Source of the DNA: Gnetum montanum
Lineage: Eukaryota; Streptophyta; Gnetopsida; Gnetales; Gnetaceae
Assembly (NCBI GenBank): GCA_015680685.1
Contig: MNCI01000921.1
Location: forward strand, 362,075-426,074
Direction: 5' to 3'
Length of the DNA stretch: 64,000 nucleotides
Shown here: positions 21,441 through 33,649 of the stretch, piece by piece
Position numbering within the stretch: the first letter of the stretch is position 1
How the letters are laid out: every line of letters begins with the position of its first letter
Made by a program: the position numbers and the translations under genes
Notes under the pieces: generated by a model
Database searches by the model: none
What the model saw: the letters and a program-made list of their open reading frames with translations, nothing else
Told to the model about the DNA's origin: nothing

Positions 21441-22860
21441 ACTATTCATCCAACCTTCAATGTTTCAATTGTGGTGAAAAGGGACATAAATAATGGGAGT
21501 GTAATAAGCCAAAGGTTTTCAAGATAAAGGAACTCCAAATCTTAGAAAAGGAAGAATCCTCCAATGAAGGTAGATTTCTTGTGATTGAAGATGCAACAAA
21601 AATTATTTCTCACATTTTTATGGAAAATGTAAATGTTAATCAAGGAAATGAGAAAGAAGAAAGATCTGATGAAGTAGAGATGAATGAGAAAATGAGTTCT
21701 TAAGTATCTGTTATTGAGTAGAGGAGAGCTCAATACTCCAAGGCTTCAAGGAAGGAAACCAAGGACTTCATCAAAGGAACCAAGAGATATTTAAGGTCCA
21801 AGATGGTGTATGCTATTAATGAAGAAGAGTTCTTGCCTCATGAGTCATGGGAGGTAATGGATCCAAGCCAAAGGAGTGGTAAGGATCAAGGAACTTCTCC
21901 AAGAAGGATCAAGAACATCATTAGAAGGTATGATTATCATACTTTTTCCAATTTTTCTATACCTTGTGGTAAGGGAAAGAAGATTCTAAGCTAAGTTTAG
22001 GCTATCTCATGAGAGATAGGTGAGTCTTCTAGCTAAGGTATGTGGAGAAATGATTGCTTTGATGAAAATGATGTTAAAGCCATGGAGGAGAGTTTATATT
22101 TTATGTTGGTATCTCCAAAATGGGATGAAGAGCTTGTTGATGATTCTTTTTAAGAGGAGAAGACATTGGAATTGGGAACTCCTATTTGGGATCTTGAACC
22201 TTCAAGCTTTGATGAGATTGGATACCCACATGCTGAAGATCAAGCTGAACCAAAGATGGATGGGAGAAGCCATGAAGAGGTAAGCAAGTATGAGCTTTAC
22301 CTTGTTGATGGTAATAATGTCTCTCATGTAGAAGCTAGTGTGATGGATGCTAGTTTTTCACTTTGGCTTAGTAGTGGTTTGTTCAATTTTGATGATGAGA
22401 ATCATGATCATTATAGTGATTATGATAATTTTATGAGCCCTATTTTTTTGTGATACAAGAAATGTGACTTCTGATGCCATTATTAGTCAGAGCAAAGATA
22501 ATGATGGTAATGCATTTGATGTTGTATGGGATAATGATGGCTATGGTGGTAGTCATAGAAGAAAGGTTATTATTAATGTTGGTGAAGACATTCATAATGA
22601 TATGATTTTATAGAATTTGGAAATATTTTCTATGGATTATGAAAATGAAAAAATTGTCAAATGTGTTGAAGAACTTAATTGTCTTGGTTGTGAAATGGAT
22701 GAGCAGCATGAAGACAATTTAAGTTATTGTGTTGCTGATGGTGAAAGGGAGCTAGATGATAGTCTTCCAAACACCAAGAAGAAGAAGGTGAAGAAGAGAA
22801 AAAAGTATGGAAGAAGAGAAATTAGTTTGAGGAGATCTAATTCTTTTTAATTTTCTTACT
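21441..22860 (+). pseudogene. Orphan gag-like ORF: CCHC zinc knuckle followed by a long acidic region
   Basis: The sequence interrupted by element A reads CFNCGEKGHK, a stop, then WECNKPK at 21459-21512, a C-x2-C-x4-H-x4-C knuckle, the nucleic-acid-binding motif of retroelement Gag. The downstream frame is open in long pieces (21719-21994, 22020-22453, 22617-22850). It is rich in Asp, Glu and Ser and ends in a Lys/Arg cluster (KKKKVKKRKKYGRREISLRR). I recognise no protease, RT or integrase after it. It could be the end of a gag-only or unusual retroelement gag whose 5' part lies beyond the window. The knuckle is certain; the rest is not identified. Confidence 0.55.
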
Positions 22861-24020
22861 TTTATTTTGTTGTAGGTCATGGAAGAAACACATGGGATTT
22901 GGTGCTCTCAAAATGGAAACATGGTGAAGCCTTTGAGGGAAAAGATCATATCCACTTTTCTTTCATGAATTTCTCCATTGTGATATAAGCAAAAAATTGT
23001 GCTAGTATGTGTGTGTGTGTGTTTACATTTTTTATGCAAACATTGTGTTGTGTGTCTATGTGTTTGTGAAATAAGTTTTGGATGATAGAGATGAAATGTT
23101 GTGAGCTCTAACTAATCCATGTGTGTTGTGCTTTGGTTTGTGTATGAATTGTGGCCTATGTGAGGAGGCAACAACTAATATAAGTATAAAGTAATCTTGT
23201 GTTGGAATCAAGAGTCTTTTAAAGGATAAGGGTGCTTATGTACACATAAAACAAGTAACGTAATGTCTCTCTAATGATGGGATCTTTCTCTGGAGTTTTG
23301 GCATGTTTGGGGTCTTTTGGGGCCATTTTGGTGACTTTAGGGTGTTCAAGGGTTTATGGGGATTTTTTTGGAGGTTTCTGGAGGTTCTAGGCCTCAAAAT
23401 AGGAATCTTTAACTTTGACCCTGGTAGGATAGGTAGATGTCTACAATGCATATTAGACGTCTCTGTCAAGACATCTACTTTGATAAATTCTGCACTTGGG
23501 AGAGACATCTTCTATTTCTCAAAGACATCTTCCATGGATTTTGATGAACATTCAATTGAATGATAAATTGGAGGAAAGATGAAGAGACAAGGGGGAAAAT
23601 GTATAAATAGACCTTTTGGGCCTTCAATTTTATCAAGAGAATTAGAAGAGAGTTTGAAGAAAGAGTTTAGGAAGAGAGAGATGAGTGTGAGAAGAGTAGA
23701 GAGTGATAGAATCTTGGCAAGGTGCCTTGATGATCATCCTTGTGAATGTGTGATTACTTTGATTGAGTGTGTGAGAGTTAGATTCAATATCTTGTCTATC
23801 CTTGGGAATTATGCTTCCTTTCAGCTGTAATTTCTCAATATGAGCAAGAATAAAGCTTTCAATCTCATTTTTCTTATTCAATTTGCTATTTTATGACTTT
23901 GAGAGAGCTTGGATTGTGAAATGCATGGGAGATCCTCATTAGATTTAGAAACTATGTTGCAAATGATGCAGGATGTCAAATCTAGACTATTAAAAATGAC
24001 TTTGAGGTAAGGAGCCATAG
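22861..24020 (+). repeat. Possible 3' untranslated region and LTR of the orphan CCHC element
   Basis: No coding domain is seen. A short (GT)n run is at about 23011-23022. A purine-rich stretch (AAAGGATAAGGG) precedes TGTACACA at about 23238. TATA box TGTATAAATAGAC is at about 23601-23613 and a polyadenylation-like AATAAAG near 23849. This order suits an LTR of about 750 bases, but no second copy is in the window, so it is a weak call. Confidence 0.3.
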
Positions 24021-24184
24021 AATGTATCTAGGATTTTGACCTATGCAAAAGAAGCTAAAGTGGGTTAACATTGCTCCCTCTTAATGAATAATGCTAAAAA
24101 GCTAAAGGAGAGTTCATTAGAAACAGGCACAAGTTGGTAGGTACCTACAAGAGGATTAAACAAAGTAGGATACTAGGGGAGAAA

Positions 24185-25060
24185 GACTAGGACATCAATG
24201 ATACACTTACGATGAATTTCTATGCCATAGAAGTGGGGTGTGGCTAGTTCCTAAAAAGAATACTTGAAAAATATAGATAGAATAGTTCCTAATTCATTCA
24301 ATTCTATCAATCACAATCTCATTGGAATAAAGTAGAGATACTCATTTAGCCTCATTAATGTAGAGTATAAAAAGAGAAAGAGATCATGAAATAAGGAAAG
24401 ATAATAGAAAATGAAAAGAGAGAGCAATAAAAATAGGGAAAATTAAGTTAGAAACATCATTGATACATCAACAATTGGATGTTGTGTCACAGAAGTAGAA
24501 TACGTCTTGATTTCTAATGTTGACCTCTCCCTTACCTCACTCATATGTAGATTTCACACTTCTTATGTCATTCTATACTTAACACTCCCTCACTAAATTA
24601 GGGAAGAAATACTTATTCAACATCACTAATGCTAATTATATAAGGAGAGGGGATGAGAGGAAGAGAAGAGAGATATATTATAGGAGAGTAGAAGTTAGAA
24701 TATGTGAAAGAAGAAAGTAAAAAAGGAGGGGGAGAAAAGAGGATATCACTCATACACCAATTATAAGAATATTATTATGCTTCAGAAGTGGGGCATGGCT
24801 AAAACCTACATATTGTATGGCTAAAAAGGATGCCACATATACTATCAAAATAACCCTTTTCATTCCACTCAGAAACACATACAATCATACCCTCACATGA
24901 AGAAATGAGATGTTTAGTCACTCAAAAAATTCACTGGTTATGCTAAGTACATAGAGTAGAATGAGATAGATAGCATAGAGAAATAGGAAGAAATCAACTA
25001 TAGAAATAGTAGAACATGAGATAGAAAGGGGGGAAGTGGAGATGTAAGATAGTTTAAGGA
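24185..25060 (-). repeat. Three diverged tandem repeats of about 280-295 bases in the 3' untranslated region of element B
   Basis: Anchor CAGAAGTGGGG or a variant occurs at about 24227, 24489 and 24782. A second anchor (ATACTCATT or AAATACTTATT, then TCA..TAATG) occurs near 24330, 24607 and 24902. Units differ by many substitutions. They lie just beyond the integrase end (about 25160 on the minus strand), where Tat-lineage elements often carry tandem repeats. Confidence 0.55.
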
Positions 25061-25159
25061 AAATAGGGTTAAGGGAAAACCTATTATCCTGATGTAGTAA
25101 ATAGCAAATTGACACTAAGAAAATATTCATTGGGTCTCAAATAGAAAATAGGTTCAATG

Positions 25160-26060
25160 TTCTAGTTTGGATATATGTAGTAGCACTTGAGGAAATTTGT
25201 ATTAGCTAGATCTAAAAATTGATGTCCTTCTATGTTAGATAGGATGTAGGTGTCATTTTGTAAAGAATAAATCTCCAACGAGTTGGGAGAGAACTTTGTA
25301 TCTTTAGAATTTGGAAAATCATAGAGAACCAAGTCACCTTCATGAATCTCTTTGATTTTGATGTGTGTGAGGTGACGATGCTGAATATTTACTCAATATT
25401 CATGCAGATGTTGAAGAACAACCTTTCGATGTTCTTTAAGAAGATTTAAATCAATGCATCACATGTTGTTGTTATGCTAATCTGAATACTAATTATGTAG
25501 AGCAAGATAAAGAGATAGAACATGGAACTTAATTACTAAGAGTGCCTCATAACCATAAGTTAAAAAGTATGAATTATGACTAGTAGTTATATGTAAAGTG
25601 GTACAATGGACCCATAGGGCCTAGGATAACTATATGTACCAATTGCATTGGATTTTAATAACCATAGTAAGAAGAAAGCATATGAGAGTTTTATTAGTGG
25701 ACTCAGCCTAACCATTAGACTGAGGGTAATAGGATGATGAAAAGGATTGGATGATGTGGTACATAAAATAAAAATAAGCTATCTTCTTACTTTTGAACTA
25801 TGGTCCATTGTTAGTTACAATTTAAAAAGGTATGTTGAACTGGATTATGATGTGATCAAGGATGAAGTGGTTGATGAAGTGGGATTTGGTGCAACATAAA
25901 TGAAAAACCTTTACTCACTTAGTAAAGTATTTCATAGTAGTTAGAATAAATTGATGCCCAATAGATGAAGGACGGATAATAACACAAATAAGATCTAAAC
26001 CCAATTTTTGAAAGGGCCATGTGATTTCAGACTTGTTAAGCTCCTATGAAGAAACATAGA
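25160..26060 (-). pseudogene. Element B integrase remnant, second catalytic Asp changed to Asn
   Basis: On the minus strand the core reads GLDLICVIIRPSSIGHQFIL then MKYFTKW, with the first Asp at 25993-25995. It continues IVTNNGP with the second catalytic position at 25810-25812 encoding Asn, then YPQSNG, a stop and AES with Glu at 25702-25704. Spacing is 60 and 35 residues, all in one frame. The C-terminal part has EGDLVLYDFP near 25330 and ends near 25160 (ANTNFLKCYYI). It is the same type as element C at 61200-62050. With Asp replaced, catalysis would be lost even without stops. Confidence 0.8.
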
Positions 26061-26199
26061 CATGAGAGCCATTCCTTTGGAAAGCATCATACAATGAAAA
26101 ATATCTTTGGCTAAGGTTGGTTACCAATAGCTCAAAGAAATCATCAAGTAGCTAGGAAGCATGAACCTAAGTATCTACCACAAATTGCAGCTCCTACTA

Positions 26200-26600
26200 T
26201 GTGATGCTAAGTGGGGAGGCTTGTAATTTTTTTACCATTAACTTGATTTATGATGAATTGAGAGTCATCATAAATAGCAATATTTTTAACTTAATTTTAT
26301 AAGGCTAGTAAGAGACCTTATGTAAGAGCTACATTGTTGGTGCAAGGAAAATCAAGCTTATAAGGCTAGATAAAGGGATTGCTTAGTAGAAAGGATATAG
26401 ACACAAGATGCACTAGATTCAAAGGAAGTGTATGCTCCATCAAAGTAAAGGGAAACATCTAAATCCTTAGCATTAGTATATAAAGCTATGAACACAATTA
26501 GTTGTTTTAGAGAAAGAGATAAGATCAAGTATAAGTTGACCTTTAATTGAGTGTTGAAATAGAAAACAAAGATCAAATTCAATGAGAAAAATCTTCTAAT
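26200..26600 (-). pseudogene. Element B second (archaeal-type) RNase H remnant
   Basis: The minus strand reads LYFDGAYTSFESSASCVYIL at about 26450-26390, then IYDDSQFIINQVNG at about 26280-26240. These are the first-Asp block and the GDSQLxINQVNG block of the extra RNase H domain typical of Tat-lineage plant Ty3/gypsy elements. The domain sits between RT and integrase. Frames are broken; about 26600-27000 is the degraded RNase H/connection region with no clear motif. Confidence 0.7.
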
Positions 26601-26899
26601 GAGCTAAGCAATGGTTATTAGAAGGGATGTTAGAAATAAATTTATGTTATCCTTGTAGCTAACAAAGACCTTAGCATTGAGAAGATAATGTCTCCATTAT
26701 TTTAGGACAAAGATAAGACTTAGGCAAGACTTTTCAATGTTTGAGTATCTATTCTTATAGTGTGAGAAAGAATGAGATATGTTGTATACAAAAAGATCAA
26801 CTCCATCTTCTCACCTTTGAGAGAGCATGAAAAATATAGAATGATTAGATTTGAGAAGATAGAGGCATACAAATTAATTGAATTGTAGAGGATAAAGAA

Positions 26900-28200
26900 T
26901 GGGAAGAGTGGTTAAGGTTTCTTTGATAGAACAAAGGCCTTCTATCACTCCTTGTTCCATATGAAATAAGTGTATTTACAAAGCAAATAAGTTGAGGGAT
27001 GAAGATAATTACTGAGATTATAAAGAAAGTGGTAGATCAATTAAAGAAAACCTTATAGAATATGCATATCTCAATTGGTTTTAGTTGCTGCAAGGTCTAT
27101 AATAGTAGTAACCTTGTCAAGATCAATAGCTATACCATATTGAGAAATAAGGTAACCCAACATCTTACCTGTGAGGACATAAAAAATGCATTTCTTTGGA
27201 TTAATAAATAGGTTAAACTTGTCATAGCAAGTTAGAACTTGGTTTAAGTCAAAAGCATGATCAGTTGCTAAGGTAGATTTGATGGTCAAGTCATGAATGT
27301 AATCATTAACTGTTTAAACATTATGTCATTAAAGATGAAAGTTATATCTCATTGGTAATTAGCTCCAGCATCCTTGAGTCCGAAGGACATTTTAGTATGG
27401 AAAAATGCTTCTTAAGAAGTCATGAAAGTGGTATATTATTGGTGCTTTGGATTTATTTGGATTTGATTGTAATAAAAAAATCCATCCATAAAGGATAGAA
27501 GAGCATGGATAGCTATAGAGTCGATAAGCTGATCGATGTTAGGTAAAGGAAAATTATCCATAAGAGTAACCTTGTTAAGGTCTTAAAAGTTAATGCATAT
27601 GTGAATGTCACCATTATATTTGGGTATTATAACCATGTTAGAAACCTAATCAAAATATTTGATAGGATGGATAAATCCAATATTATAGAGTTTAGTAATC
27701 TCTTCTTTGATAGCAAAAGCTATAGTAGGATAAAAAATTTTAACCTTTTATTTGATAAGTTTGGAGCCTTCTTTTAAGATGAGGTTATGTTAAAGTAGTT
27801 TTGGATCTAGAAAGGGTATGTTATTGTATCCCCAAGAGAAAGCAATTGAATGCTTTTACAAGATTACTAAAATAGGCTCTCGAAGATCTTAGGAAAGAAA
27901 AGCACAAAGTTGAGTTTTTTTCTCACCCTTGTGACTTAGCATTGGAACATCAATTAGTTGATCATTGGTTAGAAGAGGCTCTTAATCTAGGAATGAGAGA
28001 TCTCACTAGAGTAAGAGTATATCATCTATAACGTCTAAAGAGGATAAAAGAGAAGTTGAATTTGACTTTAGATCAATAAAAGAAGGATCTAGAGTAATGT
28101 GTAACTAGCTTGTAGGATGCATCGAGATTAAAGGTTGAAGCAAAGAATCTAGACATGTAGCCATGTTTACCTAGACTAGAATCAAGGGGTTAGATTTATC
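26900..28200 (-). pseudogene. Element B reverse transcriptase remnant with pre-RT linker
   Basis: From 28150 downward: a conserved linker (SLLQPLI, then SFIDLKSNSTSLLSSLD), LLTNDQLIDVPMLSHKGEK near 27985-27930, HSIAFSWGYNNIPFLDPKLL near 27840, and IKEEITKLYNIGFIHPIKYF near 27690. Then come NFPLPNIDQLIDSIAIHALL and FMDGF near 27540-27480. The catalytic box reads Y-I-H-D (27290-27301) where YVDD is expected, the first Asp being His. INPKKCIFYV and MLGYLISQYGIAIDLDKV follow to 27110. This is a clear Ty3/gypsy RT, inactive by stops and by the box change. Confidence 0.85.
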
Positions 28201-28209
28201 ATTTGAAAT

Positions 28210-30160
28210 AAAAAAATGTTAAAAGCTAAACTAATTGATGTCAAAAGTTTGTGGACATCAAAATTCGTAAGGCATGCATTATTTCTAAATTATAAAAGTA
28301 ATGAAAAAAAGGAAAGTAAGCACAAAAGCTTTCATTTGCATCAAGAGCACTTGAGAATTGATGCACAAGCAAGTAAATGTAAGACTAAAGCAAATGACAA
28401 TAGAACATCATGGCAAGTGGTAGTAGTAGTGGGCAAGGGACCAAGGGTAGGTCTAGTAGTAGCAAGGAATTATCTCAATCATACACACTTCCTCCTAGAG
28501 CTTAGAGGTAAGTTATCCAAATCCTATTTAGAAATTTTTATCAAATTTCAATATTATTATGATTTTGCCATAATTGTTGTATTTAAATTTTTAAATTTTT
28601 GAAGATTTTGTTAGCTAGATATAATGCTAGTCTTGGATTTGACATTATTAGTAGTTTAGAGTACTTCTTAAGCTTAGATTAAATATTTTGATTCAATTTT
28701 CTAGTGAGAATCAAGAATCCTATTGTGTGACTTGGATTTGAGGGCTTATGAAAATTTCTAGATTTGCCACTAGAAATTATATGCATGCATTAATTCCTTA
28801 GTTTATTTTGATGCTATATAGAGAATGCATAAAAATATAGTATTTGTAGCTAATTTACTTGATTAAATTAAGTGAAATCATGAATTTCACATCGTTGCTA
28901 CAATATTGAACAACGACATAGCTAGGGTAAGAAATTTTTGAGTTGTTCTAGGCTAAATTTACTAGCATTAGAAAGTATTAGCAAAAATACAATAAAATCA
29001 ACATTTTCATGAGTAAATTCACAATCATTTATGTAAATTTTAGGAAAATATAATTTTGAGAATTTTTCCTTGTAAAGAACATGATGTGGAAAGAACACAA
29101 TGTAAAATTTTAATGTGAGGGCACATTTGCCAAGTGCTTATGTGTTGAAAAGGAATGAGATAATGTTGCATGTCAAAAGTAAGTTTTGAGATGGAATTTT
29201 AAAGTTTGTAAGATAGGTTTTAACACACATGTATGTGATGTTTTTCCCAAATTTCATATAAGAAATGTATAATAACATCCTACATCAAAGTAGATCGACC
29301 TAGAATATTAATGTTGTAGATGTCTTTGCCAAATACCTATATTGATCTAATGTCCTATGTTAAGTTGTGTTTTGATGCGAAAATTCAATGTTTAATCATT
29401 AAGTCTACTTAGTGCATAAAAGAAAACATGAGTTCTAACATATATTGTTTTGTCAAACATCTAAGTATTGGAAATGTAAGATGAATTCCTACATCAAAGT
29501 TGTGTTCTCAATGTAGAACATTAGAGTTAAGAGTTAACACATCACATAGAAAAATTGAGAAAGTTTTGATATGAAATTGGTGTAACCTAAATAAGCTTTA
29601 ACATTTAGTTAAATTTTTAACATGGGACCATGTTTTTGATGCTAAACCCATTAGCTATCTATTTCTAGAATGCCATAGCATCTAAGCTCCTCATGATTGA
29701 GCCTATGTACATTTTTCTAGTAGATGAAAGAAGCATCCTGGAGAACAAGTGTAGCAAGTCTAGCCTAATTCTCAATAAGCACTTGTTTGATGATAACATG
29801 TTGATGTCCCCAAAACTATGTGCAAGAAAGGGAGCTGCATAATTTCTAAATTTCTACATCATCCATTACCACATGGTAATCTAGACTAGGTTGAATAAAA
29901 ATGTTATTTTTTGAGCTCTAGAAACAATCCTTCTAGGATTCTTTGCTGAGTTCATAAAGATCAATTTTGAGCTATGGTTAGACATTGAAGAGCTGTTGAA
30001 GTACACTCTGGTTTACAAGAAATTTTTGGATAAATTATGGGAAAGAAGAAAATGTTGATAATTTAGAATTGATAGTATATTGCTACTAGAAGCTCAAATT
30101 TCTAAAGCAATGTCCAACTCACTAGGCTCTCAAAATTTTTTTGAGAGATGAGTTATAAGT
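28210..30160 (+). pseudogene. Intron-bearing + strand ORF remnant, head-to-head with element B pol, copy 1
   Basis: An ATG at about 28409 opens a Gly/Ser-rich segment (MASGSSSGQGTRGRSSSSKE) that runs to a donor-like GTAAGTTA near 28508. A T/A-rich intron-like stretch follows, then a second coding block at about 29660-30110 (IEPMYIFLVDERSILENK, then YKKFLDKLWERR). The same two blocks, separated the same way, recur at 40140-41480 (MTIGSSNRQGSRGG, then IEPMFFLLVDERSILENK, then YKKHLDKLWERR). Two copies with the same segments support a real split gene. I do not recognise the family; the second block may be mobile-domain-like, which is weak. Confidence 0.5.
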
Positions 30161-30493
30161 TTAAAGTTCGGAAAAGTTAGCATTTTATTGCATAAAATAA
30201 TTAACTAAAAGCTTCTTATATAGGTTTAATGATCTAGATGTACAAAGTCTTGATCATTTGAAATTCTTGTAGAGCTTATTGTGGGATCTCTTACAGCATT
30301 AAAATTAGAGACCTTAGGTGATGTCCCATTTTAACATGTAGTATAAGAAACTAAGATTGCAAAAGTTTTGGAATGAGTACAACAATTGGGGATGGCTTCA
30401 ACCACTATGCAATAAAGTCCATGGAGAAAATGTAGAGTGGCCAAATGGGACAAGTATCATCTTGAGGCTAAAGGGTAATTAGAAGTTTATCTT

Positions 30494-30517
30494 TATATAT
30501 ATATTTATATATATATT
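30494..30517. repeat. AT microsatellite
   Basis: A run of alternating A and T with one TTT interruption. Confidence 0.85.
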
Positions 30518-30599
30518 GTTTTTGTAGTTAGAAGATGAAGATGAAGTGAGCTAGTGGTGAGATATGCTTACTTGTAGCTTAAATAAGCAGCGATGACAT

Positions 30600-33420
30600 C
30601 AAATTTATTAATGTCATGGGAGCAATGGAAGGGTTTGAAGTAAGGTTCATTAGTGAAGCTCAAAGTGCTCAAAAGTGGAATTTTCAAGGGGAACATATTA
30701 GATATTTTCACAAATTTTATAGCATGGGAATTTTGTGTATTTTAGGTTTAAAGCATCCCTACCTAAGTGTGGTAGAATGTGTTGGCTTAATAAAGAGTTA
30801 GTTGACAATAAAGATTTTTTTCATAGTGAATGTAGACCAGAAGCAAGTGATCATCACTTGGGATCTATCTACATTGAGGTATTGATTAGGATTCCAATAG
30901 TAGGAAATAAAGATTAATAGATTAAATCTAGATTTAGTAGAATTGATAGTTATAGAGGAATGGGTGAGATTAGAGAAGAAAAATGTCATTAATGTTCATA
31001 AAGGAATAAACAAAGACTTAAAAATTATTTTCTTTATTTGTTGAGAGACTCTTCTATAGCAAGATAAGCCAGAAATTGGAGTTGGCCCCTAGGAGGTCAT
31101 ATGGACTATATGGAACAATGACCCAAGGGAGGATAGCTAATTGGGTAGTAGTTATTTGTTAAGGGATAGTAGAAGAAATAGAAAAGCTACCCCAAGAGGA
31201 TAATATAAGAAAGAGAAAGATAGTAAATAAGCAACTTAATTTTGGCTTACACTATGGTTTATTAAAAGTTGTGACAATGTTTTTTACCTAAGGAGGAGAG
31301 GAGAAAGCTGATGTTGCTTAAAAAGTAGACTTCAGGCTCCCACTATGCCAACACTTGGGAATTTTGATGTTAGCTTATAGCATCAATGGTAGTAGTCCTC
31401 TAGCATTGGCTTGGAAGACTAGAGAAGAAGTTAAGTCCTTAGTGTTTAAAAATATTAAGAAGCCCTAGAAGAAAATAAGAGATGATGCAGAAACAAGAAG
31501 GAGAAGATTTTGGAGGGCACCTCTAAAACTATCAAGAAAGAATGAGTGTCAAGAAAGAGAGAGTTTCTTTCTAAAAAGGGAATCTTCTCCAAGACCTTCA
31601 AATTTAAAGTCTCCTAGGAGCAATGTGAGGTATAAATAAGGAATTATTTTTTATGTTTTTTCTCTAAGTTTCATTGATGTGGTGTAGTTTTTGACTTTGA
31701 TGTTACTAGAAAATGACATGATGCTAACACTTAGCTATTTTTTCCTATAAAAGCTACTTGAGATATAAGAGCACTAGAACATGAAGTAAAGAGATTGCAT
31801 TCCAATCTTCCTTTGATTCTTGAAGGTTAAAAAGAAGATATGAGTAAGGAAGAAAAAGATTTATTGCATGACTTTTTATCATTAGAGGAAAATGAAAGGG
31901 ATAAAGAAAGTATGTCTTTTTCTAACCTCTTGGATTTACACTTTGATGAAATAGGCCCAGAAGAACAAACAGGTAGGAACAAAGAAAGGGATGAGCTTCT
32001 AAAATTAGAGATCCCTCCTCCACCTCTAATAGATGTCACTCCACCACCAAGAAAATGATTTTTAAGTGATGCATAAGTTTGCAAGTAGATCAATGAGGTA
32101 ACAAGTTCCAAGTTTTCTATATCATATGGTAAGTTTAAATGACATCATGTCAAAATTTTACACATTGATTATATTGATGTTTAAAAAATTTAATCATTTT
32201 ATTCTTATTTCCAAAGATAAAAAGGAAAATTTGGGTTTACATCAAGGACAAGAAAATGATGTTGGAAGATTTGGTAGAAGACATGAAGACAAAGTTGAAA
32301 CTAATGTCTTCATGAGAGGGTAAGTTAGGAATATTATTACTACATAATAATGTTTATTGGTAGAAGTAGAGAATTTGACATTCTCTTGTTTACCATGCAG
32401 AAATAAAAATTAAGTTAGATAAGGATCATGCTACTTTTCATGGTCTAGCAATAAATATAGATGTAGTAGCATATAAGGTCTTGCAAATAAAATAAGTGTT
32501 TTTCTCAAATATTCTAAGGATATGGGAGTATTGGTCATATATCATGCCAATAATAACATCATTCTATAAGATTTTTTTGGAGTAACCATGGAAGGATAAA
32601 GGGGAATACAAGCAATAAACAAAGATGTTGTTTAACCAAGTGGAGCTACTGGAAGTAGAAATAAGAAGTAGTAACATGGTTAGACACAACTTGCTTCCTC
32701 ATGTACTAGAGAAAAGAAATAAAACTATAGAGTTCCAGAGAGCATTGATGAAAAGGAAGAGATTAACTATAGCCATGACTCATTCCATGATTAATCTTTG
32801 GAATTATGTAGGAGCATGGAAGAGTTGGAGCAAAAAGCATTAGACCAATAAGTAGTGGTACACAAGAGAATATCCTAGACTGGTGAAAGAGAATAAATGT
32901 CTATATGTAGATAAGGAAATAAGAAGTTTATTTCTTAAATAGGCTAAGTTGAAAGAAATATTTAAGGATTTTATTAATAGTGTGGTGATTTCAATACCAA
33001 AAGAGAAGCAGAGATATCCCCAAGAGGAAATTGTAATAGAAGGGAATGATGATGATATCATCCCCAAAGGAATTAAATACCTACAAAAAATAGTGGGTAA
33101 GTATTTTATCAAAAATCCCAAGTTCAACATTTGATATATTAGATATAGCCAATCTGAGCTTGGAGGACATAGAATAACAAATCACAGAGATATAATGAGA
33201 AACATAGGGTAAGCATTAAAACTTTACGCAATCATTTTATTTTATTTCTTGTAATTGATAAAATAAAATAAAAATAACGTATTGGTTTTGATTTTATGTG
33301 TGTAGACCTTAGGAAAAGTAGCCACAGAGTGGTAGAAAAGCATACTCTAGTCTAGGTTGATGAAGAGGTAGAGGCGAAAACTAGTGGAGATCAATAAGGC
33401 TGCTAAGCATTCTTTTGTAA
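30600..33420 (+). pseudogene. Unrecognised + strand ORF segments with splice-like junctions
   Basis: Open pieces on the + strand (30616-30801, 31840-32058, 32202-32323, 32625-32843, 32949-33134) are separated by donor-like GTAAGT sites at about 32128, 32321 and 33210, and acceptor-like ends such as TTACCATGCAG near 32400 and TGTGTAG near 33305. The pieces at 31840-32058 and 32949-33134 are rich in Lys/Glu and may be coiled coil; 32015-32058 is proline-rich. It follows the ORF of 28210-30160 and could be its continuation. No family recognised. Confidence covers only the statement that coding remnants exist. Confidence 0.35.
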
Positions 33421-33649
33421 TTTGTTATTTCTACATCATTTGTGCTTAATAGGAATAAATAATTTGTAAAACATCAACTATGTTTGAAGTTATAATGATA
33501 CATCATGTGAAAAATTATAGCGTGCATCACTTGTACAGATTTAAGATAATAAAGAAAATTTTTCACGTCATTTTGACCTAACCATCTTTATGTATTTGAT
33601 AGCTATAATTAATGTGATATGTCAAATCTATTAGCCACCTATTAGCTTA

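Noticed and set aside
28409-28510. Host gene start (MASGSSS, then donor site)
   Set aside because: The same segment recurs at 40140 joined to the same element B linker, so it belongs to a repeat family.
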